64,000 bases of DNA from Actinomadura macra NBRC 14102 (GTDB taxonomy: Bacteria; Actinomycetota; Actinomycetes; Streptosporangiales; Streptosporangiaceae): NCBI RefSeq assembly GCF_001552215.1, contig NZ_BCQT01000016.1, positions 121,884-185,883 of the forward strand, written 5' to 3'. A program made the translations under genes and the position numbers. Positions 57,211 to 64,000 of the stretch are shown here, piece after piece. Numbering within the stretch: position 1 is the stretch's first letter; each line of letters begins with the position of its first letter. Below the pieces are notes generated by a model that saw only the letters and a program-made list of their open reading frames with translations, was not told where the DNA came from and did not search any database.

Positions 57211-58899
57211 TCAGCCGCCCGATGGGAGCCGCGGCAGGGACGTCGCGGCCTCCCGCGGCCCCTCCGCCGGCGGGTAGTGCAGGTCGAACGCGGGTCGCAT
57301 CGATCGGATGCGCGGCATCGCGGTGAAGTTGTGCCGGGGCGGCGGGCAGGAGGTCGCCCATTCCAGCGACCCGCCGAAGCCCCACGGATCATCCGAGCCG
57401 ACGCGCTCGCCCCGCCGGTGCGTCCGCCAGATGTTCCACAGGAAAGCGAACGTGGACGCCCCGAGGACGAACGAGCCGAGGGAGGAGACCAGGTTCAGCG
57501 TCCCGAACTCGTCGGCGTAGTCGGCGACGCGGCGTGGCATCCCGCCCGCCCCCAGCACGTGCTGGACGAAGAAGGTCGTGTGGAACCCGACGAACAGCAG
57601 CCAGAAATGGATCTTTCCCCACGTCTCGTCGAGCTTCCTGCCGGTCATCTTGGGCCACCAGAAGTAGAAGCCGCCGAACATGGCGAACACGACGGTGCCG
57701 AAGAGGACGTAGTGGAAGTGGCCGACGACGAAGTAGGAGTCGGTGAGGTGGAAGTCCATCGGCGGGGAGGCCAGGACGACCCCGGTCAGACCGCCGAACA
57801 GGAACGTCACGAGGAACCCGAGGGCCCAGAGCATCGGCGTCTCGAAGGTCAGATTGCCCTTCCAGATCGTCCCGACCCAGTTGAAGAACTTGATCCCCGT
57901 CGGCACGGCGATCATGAAGGAGGTGAACGAGAAGAAGGGCAGCAGCACCTGGCCGGTGGCGAACATGTGGTGCGCCCAGACCGTCATGGACAGGCCCGTG
58001 ATCGCGATGGTGGCCGCGACGAGCGCGAGATAGCCGAAGACCGGCTTGCGGGAGAACACCGGGAGGATCTCGGTGACGATGCCGAAGAACGGCAGCGCCA
58101 CGATGTAGACCTCGGGATGGCCGAAGAACCAGAACAGGTGCTGCCACATCAGCGCGCCCCCGTGCCCCGGGTCGTAGATGTGCGCGCCCACCCTCCGGTC
58201 GGCCTCCAGGGCCAGCAGCGCGGCGGCGAGCACCGGGAAGGCGATGAGCACCATCAGGCTGGTCAGCAGCACGTTCCAGGTGAAGATCGGCAGCCGGAAC
58301 ATCACCATCCCGGGAGCGCGCATCGCGATGATCGTGGAGATCATGTTGACCGCGGTGAAGATCGTTCCGAGCCCGGACAGCACCAGGCCCATCACCCACA
58401 GGTCACCGCCGCGGCCCGGCGAGAAGGTCTCCGACGACAGCGGCGCATAGGAGAACCAGCCGAACGACGCGGCGCCGCCCGGAACGACGAATCCGAGCAG
58501 CACCATCAGGGCGCCGAACAGGAACAGGTAGTAGCTGAGCGCGTTCAGCCGGGGGAACGCCACGTCCGGCGCGCCGATCTGCAGCGGGACGATCACGTTC
58601 GCGAACCCGGCGAACAGCGGCGTCGCGAACAGCAACATCATGATCGTGCCGTGGATCGTGAACAGCTGGTTGTAACGATCATCGTTGACGACCTGTAGGC
58701 CCGGTTCGAGCAGCTCCGCCCGCATGACCATGGCCATCAGCCCGGCCACCAGGAAGAACGTGAACGAGGTACCGAGGTAGAGGTAGCCGATGACCTTGTG
58801 ATCCGTGGCGGCGAGGACCTCGCCGAAGCGCGTGCCCTTGCGGTGCCGCTCCAGCGCCTCCGCGACGCTGGTGTCCCGCCGGTCCTGGACGGCCGTCAT
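57211..58899 (-). CDS. ctaD: Cytochrome c oxidase subunit I
   Basis: The 562-residue protein is a heme-copper oxidase subunit with the metal ligands in context: QLFTIHGTIMMLLFATPLFA (heme a), WQHLFWFFGHPEVYIVALPF (CuB with the His-Tyr pair), VWAHHMFATGQ, and YFVVGHFHYVLFGTVVFAMF (heme a3/a). It oxidises cytochrome c and reduces O2, pumping protons. It is monocistronic here; ctaC and ctaE are not present, so it may be an additional copy. GGAGGAACGGGG precedes the ATG. Confidence 0.93.
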   Translation of the reverse strand: MTAVQDRRDTSVAEALERHRKGTRFGEVLAATDHKVIGYLYLGTSFTFFLVAGLMAMVMRAELLEPGLQVVNDDRYNQLFTIHGTIMMLLFATPLFAGFANVIVPLQIGAPDVAFPRLNALSYYLFLFGALMVLLGFVVPGGAASFGWFSYAPLSSETFSPGRGGDLWVMGLVLSGLGTIFTAVNMISTIIAMRAPGMVMFRLPIFTWNVLLTSLMVLIAFPVLAAALLALEADRRVGAHIYDPGHGGALMWQHLFWFFGHPEVYIVALPFFGIVTEILPVFSRKPVFGYLALVAATIAITGLSMTVWAHHMFATGQVLLPFFSFTSFMIAVPTGIKFFNWVGTIWKGNLTFETPMLWALGFLVTFLFGGLTGVVLASPPMDFHLTDSYFVVGHFHYVLFGTVVFAMFGGFYFWWPKMTGRKLDETWGKIHFWLLFVGFHTTFFVQHVLGAGGMPRRVADYADEFGTLNLVSSLGSFVLGASTFAFLWNIWRTHRRGERVGSDDPWGFGGSLEWATSCPPPRHNFTAMPRIRSMRPAFDLHYPPAEGPREAATSLPRLPSGG

Positions 58900-58981
58900 C
58901 CCCGTTCCTCCCCCCTCGCCCCGCTCCCCTGCGGTGACTTACCGGAGAGATCGCCTTTCAAACGCGCGCCGTGGAGCGCGC

Positions 58982-60034
58982 CTACCGGACGACGGCGACC
59001 CGCAGGTGCCGCTCCGGCTGGACGGCGACGGGTGGCGGCAGCACCTCCGGCCCCTGCGCGGACGTGAACGGCGGCCCGGCTGGGCGTCCCGCGGTCAGCG
59101 CGTCCAGCCGGTGCAGGAAGATGCCTTCGCGCAGCGCCCACGGGCAGATGTCGAGGCCGTCCAGACCGAGGATGTCCATGACCGCCTCGGCCACGATCGC
59201 GCCGGCGAGGATCTGGTGGGCGCGGGAGGCCCCCACTCCGCGCAGCTCGGCCCGCTCCTGGTGCGACATCCGCGCGAGTCTGGGAATCCAACCGTGGAGG
59301 TCACGGCGGTCTAGGTGACGCGCCGCGTAAGGGCCCGCCTTGCCCTTGGGCGCGCCGCACAGCCGCGCGAGCTGGGTGAACGTCTTGGACGTGGCGATGG
59401 CGCGCAACGGCGCCGGGCGTTCGGCGATCTCGGCCGACGCCTCGGCGAGGACCGCCCGGACGTGCTCGCGCAGGGCCTTGCGCCGCCTCTTGCCGACGGG
59501 TGGGCGCCGGGGCAGGTGGTGGCGGGTGAGCCGGCCCGCCCCGAGCGGCAGCGACACGGCGATCTCGGGTTCCTCGCCGGCTCCGTAGGCCAGCTCCATC
59601 GACCCGCCGCCGATGTCGGCGAGCAGCACCGGGCCCGCGGACCAGCCGTACCAGCGGCGCGCCGCGAGGAACGTCAGTCGCGCTTCCTGCTCACCCGACA
59701 GGAAGCCGAGCGAGATCCCCGTGGCGGCGTGGACCTCGGCGGCGACCGCGTCGCGGTTGGCCGCGTCCCGCAGGGCGGACGTGGCGAGCGGGATCAACTC
59801 GCGGACCTCGCTCACCGCGGCGGCGACCGCCGCCTCTCGCACCGCGCCGACCAGCCGTCCGATGGCGGGCGGTCCGATCACGCCCCACTGGTCGGTGGAC
59901 TCGGCCAGCCGCACGGCGCTCTTGACCGACCGCACCGGGGCCGGCCCCTCCCCCGGGCTGAGGTCGGCGATACGCAGATGGGCGGAGTTGGAGCCGATGT
60001 CGAGAACACCGAGACGCAGGCAGGGGGCATCCAT
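58982..60034 (-). CDS. Ppx/GppA-family phosphatase (exopolyphosphatase-like)
   Basis: The 350-residue actin-fold phosphatase reads RLGVLDIGSNSAHLRIADLS (phosphate loop), LIPLATSALRDAANRDAV, GEQEARLTFLAARRWYGWSA, LLADIGGGSMELAYGAGEEP (second loop) and SLPLGAGRLTRHHL. It is expected to hydrolyse polyphosphate or pppGpp. ATG 60034 is chosen because the family begins at RLGVLDIG. It is a single gene. Confidence 0.9.
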   Translation of the reverse strand: MDAPCLRLGVLDIGSNSAHLRIADLSPGEGPAPVRSVKSAVRLAESTDQWGVIGPPAIGRLVGAVREAAVAAAVSEVRELIPLATSALRDAANRDAVAAEVHAATGISLGFLSGEQEARLTFLAARRWYGWSAGPVLLADIGGGSMELAYGAGEEPEIAVSLPLGAGRLTRHHLPRRPPVGKRRRKALREHVRAVLAEASAEIAERPAPLRAIATSKTFTQLARLCGAPKGKAGPYAARHLDRRDLHGWIPRLARMSHQERAELRGVGASRAHQILAGAIVAEAVMDILGLDGLDICPWALREGIFLHRLDALTAGRPAGPPFTSAQGPEVLPPPVAVQPERHLRVAVVR

Positions 60035-60157
60035 GGCCGACCCTTTACCCGAAATTGACCACTCCAGTCCGGAAGACCGGGCCGACCCCGGACGACGGTA
60101 GAAATCGCCATCTTCGGGAAGGCCACCGGAAGCCCGCCAGTTCGAAGGAGCCCCCGT

Positions 60158-60805
60158 TTGCCACACGACAAGCTCACCTCACGGTCCCGGGAGCCGACCG
60201 TGCGGACCCCGGCACCCGCACGGACCCCCGCGGTTCGCGATACCGGCGCCCGTACCGTCCTCAAGGCCGCGCGGGACGAGGCGGCCCGCGCGCTCGCCGC
60301 CCTCGACACCGCCTACAGACGCAGCGTCCGGGCGCGCCGGGCGAGAGGCGATGCGGCGCCGAGCGCGGACGACCGCCGGCTCACCGAGGCCACCCGCGCC
60401 CTCGCGCAGGCGGCCCGCGACCTCGCCCTGACCCTGCGCGCCCAGGATCAGCCCGCCGCCGTCCGGCCGCCCGTAGCGCCCCGGGCCAGACGCCCGGCGG
60501 ACGGCGAGCCGCTCGTCACGCTGGACCTGGCCCGCCGCGTCGGCCCCGACTGGCTGCTGTGCCAGTTCACCATCGCCGACCGCGATGCGCACCGTTGGCA
60601 TCTGCGACACGACGGTCACGCCGCCGGAGCGGTGACGCACTACCTGAACCTGCGCGGGAAACGCGCGGGCTGGGAGGCGCATGACGCCCGCGGCTTCCGC
60701 TTGCGGCCCGGCTCCGGCGACACCCCCGGACGACCACCGGCGCACCTGTGGGAGACCCGGGCGGCGGCCGTGCGAGCGGCCGCCCGCGCTCACCGGTGCC
60801 CCTGA
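60158..60805 (+). CDS. Hypothetical protein
   Basis: The 215-residue protein from TTG 60158, seven bases after GAAGGAG, has an N-terminal Arg/Ala-rich helical region (AARDEAARALAALDTAYRRS). The C-terminal half has more defined sequence: VTLDLARRVGPDWLLCQFTI, ADRDAHRWHLRHDGHAAGAV, THYLNLRGKRAGWEAHDARG. No family is recognised. No signal peptide is seen. Composition and a good start support real coding. Confidence 0.5.
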   Translation: MPHDKLTSRSREPTVRTPAPARTPAVRDTGARTVLKAARDEAARALAALDTAYRRSVRARRARGDAAPSADDRRLTEATRALAQAARDLALTLRAQDQPAAVRPPVAPRARRPADGEPLVTLDLARRVGPDWLLCQFTIADRDAHRWHLRHDGHAAGAVTHYLNLRGKRAGWEAHDARGFRLRPGSGDTPGRPPAHLWETRAAAVRAAARAHRCP

Positions 60806-60929
60806 ACCGCGACGATCGAGGATCGCCTGCCTGATCCGCTGCCATCGCCCTTGCGCTGGGCGGGGCCCGGAGTCGCGCCGCCTCTGCCCGGCGGCGGATC
60901 ACCCGGCCCGGTGGGCGAGGACGACGCCG

Positions 60930-61008
60930 TGCGCCGGCTGAAATGCTGGGCGACGTAGGCCGCCAGCGGCAGGCCGAGCGCCCCGCCCACACCGAGCGAG
61001 GAGCTCAC
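60930..61008 (-). pseudogene. Remnant of an MFS transporter gene
   Basis: The minus strand encodes SSSLGVGGALGLPLAAYVAQ followed by HF, which matches motif C and neighbouring helix sequence of DHA-type MFS exporters (SSLGVGGALGLPL). The flanking sequence on both sides is out of frame or unrelated. It appears to be a truncated, decayed copy. Confidence 0.45.
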
Positions 61009-61137
61009 CGGACAGCAGGGTCGCGGTCATCGCGCAGGTCGCGTTCGAGATGGAGGTGCACCGGTCGCCTGCTGGATCGTGGCCGGCTGCTCTTGCGAAG
61101 CGGCCGCCTGCTGGCGCGGACGGGCTGGGCGGGCATG

Positions 61138-61165
61138 CGGAGGAGTCCTCTCGGAGGAGTCCTCT
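61138..61165. repeat. 14-bp tandem duplication
   Basis: CGGAGGAGTCCTCT occurs twice head-to-tail (61138-61151 and 61152-61165). Each copy contains the near-palindrome GAGGA-G-TCCTC. It may be a replication slippage product or paired binding sites. Confidence 0.6.
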
Positions 61166-61353
61166 CGGGGGAGCCGCGGACGGGGCCTACGTGATCGCGG
61201 GGTACACGTGATCAAGGTTCGGTGGGAACGATCCATGCCCGGCACGGCGCCCTTCGGACGGGAACGAGAGCGGGATCACAGGTCCGGCGGCCACTGATCA
61301 CCGTGCCGGAACTCTGACATCCTGTTCGCAGAACGAGTCAAGGAGGTGGGCCG

Positions 61354-61746
61354 ATGCATCCGCTGCGCGCGGCCATCGAGCGGGGCGACATGGACGCCGT
61401 CCCGGCATTGCTGGCCGAGGACGTCACCTTCCTCAGCCCGGTGGCGTTCGCGCCCTACGACGGCCGGAAGATGGTGACCGCCATCCTGCGGGGGGTGATG
61501 CGGGTCTTCGAGGACTTCCGCTACGTCCAGGAGATCGGTGACCCGGCCGGACGGGACCACGCGCTGGTCTTCAAGGCCCGGGTCGGCGACCGGGAGGTGC
61601 ACGGCTGCGACTTCCTCCGGCACGACGCGGACGGGCTCATCGACGAGTTCTGCGTGATGGTCCGCCCACTGTCGGGCGCAAACGCCCTGTCGGAGGCGAT
61701 GGCGGAACAGTTCGAGACGATCCGCCGCGAGGCCGACCCGAGCTGA
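61354..61746 (+). CDS. SnoaL-like/NTF2-fold protein
   Basis: The 130-residue protein reads HPLRAAIERGDMDAVPALLA, EDVTFLSPVAFAPYDGRKMV, RVFEDFRYVQEI and DEFCVMVRPLSGANALSEAM. This is an NTF2-like (SnoaL_2) cone fold with a pocket suited to a small ligand. AAGGAGGTG, an ideal site, precedes ATG 61354. It is convergent with the catalase gene. No partner enzyme is adjacent. Confidence 0.82.
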   Translation: MHPLRAAIERGDMDAVPALLAEDVTFLSPVAFAPYDGRKMVTAILRGVMRVFEDFRYVQEIGDPAGRDHALVFKARVGDREVHGCDFLRHDADGLIDEFCVMVRPLSGANALSEAMAEQFETIRREADPS

Positions 61747-61802
61747 GCCCGCCACCGGGAGCGGGCCCCGGTGGCGGGTCGACGGTCGCGGGAAGACCGC
61801 CG

Positions 61803-63900
61803 TCAGGCGGGGACGTGGTCCTTCTGGCGGGTCCAGTGCCGGTGCGCGGCGACGGCCTTGATCAGCTCGGTGACGAAGGTGCCGTTCGAGCCCTCGACGG
61901 TGACGACGCCGACGTCGGACACCGTGTCGCCGTCCGCGAAGCGCACCCCCGTGATCCCGGCCCGCTCCAGCAGGCCGATACCCGCGTCCAGGGCACCGAT
62001 CGCCTTGCAGTGCACGAACGCCTCGGCGACGAAATGGACGGCGGCGCCGTCCTGCGCGAGGGTGTGGACGCTCTCCTCCCCGCCCGGCACGACCACCGCG
62101 TCGTAGAGGACGGACGCGACGGTCGGCAGCGCACGGGTCACCTCGACCTTGGGCGCCGTTGGCCGCCTGCACGAAGCCGTCCCGCGCGGCGAGCACCTCG
62201 CACACCGCGCCCGCCTCGACCAGCGCGTCACCGACCGCGGCCACGGCACCGGAATCGACGCCGTCGGCGGCCAGGATCGCGATCTTGCGGCCCTGGACGG
62301 AGTCGCGCGGCGTGTTGTCCTGGCTCAGCGCGGGCGAGCTGCGGCCGTGGTTGGCGGTCACGGCGGCCTCCGGCGGCTCCACCCCGACGCCCTGCGCGAC
62401 CTGGACGGCAAGGTCGTGATCAACGTGGTTGAGGTGGGCGATCACGCCCTCGCGGATGTGCTTGTGATCGCATTTCCCGAGCTCGAACCGGAACGCGCCG
62501 ACGATGTGCTCCTTCTCCCAGCGGGACATGCTGTTCCAGAACAACGTCGCCTGCGAGTAGTGGTCGGCGAAACTCGTGCTGCGCTTGCGGATCTTCTTTC
62601 CGTCCACCCGCTCCTGGAAGTGGGTGAACGAGCCCTCACCACCGACCACCGGGCAGCCGCCCGACAGCGAGTTCTTGTGGTAGGCCGACTGCCCCTGCTG
62701 GATCGTCATCTGGTGGTAGCCGTCACGGTGGTGGTTGCGGACGTCGGCGATGGGCTGGTTGACGGGGATCTGCGGGAAGTTCGGGCCACCGAGGCGGATG
62801 AGCTGCGTGTCCAGATAGGAGAACAGCCGGGCCTGCAGCAGCGGGTCGTTGGTGAAGTCGATGCCCGGCACGACGTTTCCGAGGTGGAAGGCGACCTGCT
62901 CGGTCTCGGCGAAGAAGTTGTCGGGGTTACGGTCCAGCACCAGCCGGCCGACCGGCCGCACCGGTACCTCCTCCTCCGGAATGATCTTGGTCGCGTCGAG
63001 GAGGTCGAAGTCGAAACGGTGCTCGTCCTCGGCCGGGACGAGCTGGACGCCGAGTTCGTACTCCGGGAAGTCGCCGTCATCGATGCGGTCCCACAGATCA
63101 CGGCGATTGAAGTCCGGGTCCTTCCCCGCGATCTTCTGCGTCTCGTCCCATGCCAGCGAGTGGGTGCCGAGCTTGGGCTTCAGGTGGAACTTCACGAACG
63201 TCCCGCGCCCCTCGGCATTGACGAGCCGGAACGTGTGGACGCCGAACCCCTGCATCATCGCGTAGCTGCGCGGCAGTGCCCGGTCCGACATCAGCCACAT
63301 CATCATGTGCATGGTTTCGGGCTGCAGCTGCACGAAGTCCCAGAGCGTGTCGTGCGCCGACGACGCCTGCGGGATCTCGTTCGGCGGCTCCGGCTTCACG
63401 GCGTGCACGAAGTCGGGGAACTTGATGCCGTCCTGGATGAAGAACACCGGCATGTTGTTGCCGACGAGGTCGAAGTTGCCCTGCCGTGTATAGAACTTCG
63501 TCGCGAAGCCGCGGACGTCGCGGACGGTGTCGGCCGAGCCGCGCGACCCGGCGACGGTGGAGAAGCGCACGAACACCGGCGTCGTCAGTGACGTGTCGCT
63601 CAAGAACTCGGCGGTGGTGAACTCGGCGAGGGACTCGTGCAGCTGGAAATGGCCGTACGCCCCGGCGCCACGCGCGTGTACGACCCGCTCCGGGATCCGC
63701 TCGTGGTCGAAATGGGTGACCTTCTCACGCAGATGGAAGTCCTCCATCAGGGTCGGTCCGCGCTCACCAACGGTGAGCGAGTTGTCGGTGTCATCCGGCC
63801 GGATGCCCTGATCGGTGGTGAGCGCGGTTCCCTCCGGACTCACTCGCCACCGCTCCAGTTGCTCTTGCTTCGGGTCGTCGCCGCCGGCGGGGTTCGCCAT
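61803..63900 (-). CDS. katE: Large-subunit (HPII/KatE-type) catalase, frameshifted in its C-terminal domain
   Basis: Residues 1-500 are an intact clade-2 heme catalase: catalytic His75 in RVVHARGAGAYGHFQ, Asn148 in DLVGNNMPVFFIQDG, and heme-ligand Tyr362 in RLFSYLDTQLIRLGG. The C-terminal DJ-1/PfpI-like domain begins GRKIAILAADGVDSGAVAAV. At about 62150-62160, after QAANGA, the frame must shift by one base. Only then does it continue as PKVEVTRALPTVASVLYDAV to VPGGEESVHTLAQDGAAVHF and stop at 61803-61805. In the unshifted frame the reading runs on without family similarity. It detoxifies H2O2; whether the shift is real, tolerated or an assembly error is open. Confidence 0.85.
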
Positions 63901-64000
63901 GATCCAGCTCCCTCGATGGTGAAATGGCTCCGAGGCTCCCGCTACCCGACGCCATCCGCGACATGCGCGGTTTGACCGGAACTTGAGTTCTGCCGGGCAC
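63901..64000 (-). promoter_or_regulatory. Upstream region of katE
   Basis: The segment holds GAGGGAGCTGGATC before the katE ATG. It presumably holds the promoter, but no clear -35/-10 or stress-sigma motif was identified. The window ends here. Confidence 0.3.

Larger units (their letters stand above)
60806..61353. other. Intergenic region with a decayed MFS fragment and a tandem repeat
   Basis: About 550 bases without an intact gene. It contains the MFS remnant at 60930-61008 (minus) and the 14-bp tandem repeat at 61138-61165. The right end leads into AAGGAGGTG before the SnoaL-like gene. Confidence 0.5.

Noticed and set aside
61276..62150. Continuation of the catalase frame to 61276, giving an 874-residue protein
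   Set aside because: After about residue 583 the frame has no family similarity, is Arg/Gly/Pro-rich as in shadow frames, and overlaps the SnoaL-like gene; the DJ-1-like sequence lies in the neighbouring frame.

Overview
This is high-GC DNA (strong G/C third-position bias, frequent GTG and TTG starts, GTGA/ATGA stop-start overlaps) from a filamentous or morphologically complex actinomycete. The set of lineage-typical families seen here (DUF397, an XRE/DUF5753-type regulator, two Methyltransf_19 (DUF574) proteins, DUF5999, RsbW-like ATPases, actinobacterial QcrB, otsA, a leucine-catabolic accD1-accA1-hmgL-acdH cluster) points to Streptosporangiales-like organisms such as Thermomonosporaceae (Actinomadura-like). 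That placement is an inference from gene content, not from a marker gene. No replication origin, integrase, transposase, prophage or CRISPR array was recognised.

Left part (1-25.8 kb): a partial DUF559/AbiEi-like protein, an alpha/beta hydrolase and a GNAT enzyme come first. A TetR-VOC pair follows, with twin palindromic operators. A cobalamin riboswitch then leads a four-gene corrinoid salvage operon (binding protein, permease, ATPase and the cobinamide amidohydrolase CbiZ). A coiled-coil protein with a Cys4 head and an acyl-CoA ligase precede the leucine/isovalerate catabolic operon, whose divergent TetR has two identical spaced palindromes. Two methyltransferases of different families, a gutted RsbW-like pseudogene, an asparagine-synthase-like ATP-dependent enzyme and a DHA2 drug exporter follow. 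A MerR/SoxR-like promoter element lies between the last two. A second acyl-CoA synthetase closes the block.

Middle part (25.8-48.6 kb): a DUF397 protein and an RsbW-like ATPase diverge around an unusual phased array of six TGCA motifs. Then come trehalose-6-phosphate synthase, a DoxX/MarR/FAD-oxidase block, a broken alpha/beta hydrolase, a YbaK-type deacylase, a DedA-NarL/FixJ two-component operon, and a cluster of poorly characterised small proteins (two paralogous anchored HPES/DEEY proteins around DUF5999). A divergent PRPP-synthetase paralogue, an arsR remnant ending at a 38-bp perfect inverted repeat, an XRE regulator, a PepSY protein divergent from an OmpR-type two-component system, an acyl-CoA dehydrogenase with unusual leucine codon use, and an SNase-like protein complete this part.

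Right part (48.6-64 kb): three tRNA genes (Lys-CTT, Gly-TCC, Arg-ACG) on the minus strand, two very small minus-strand ORFs with strong terminators, a PrmC-like methyltransferase with an altered NPPY motif, a 2OG-Fe(II) oxygenase, a Cys-rich pentapeptide-repeat protein, a PrsW-type membrane protease operon, divergent EamA/LysR genes, a stand-alone QcrB-type cytochrome b convergent with cytochrome oxidase subunit I, a Ppx/GppA phosphatase, a decayed MFS remnant, a SnoaL-like protein and a large catalase whose C-terminal DJ-1-like domain is out of frame.

The window is a chromosomal metabolic and regulatory region with several fresh pseudogenes. The parts most likely to reward follow-up are the TGCA array, the HPES/DEEY-DUF5999 cluster, the asparagine-synthase/efflux pair, and the frameshifted catalase and hydrolase.
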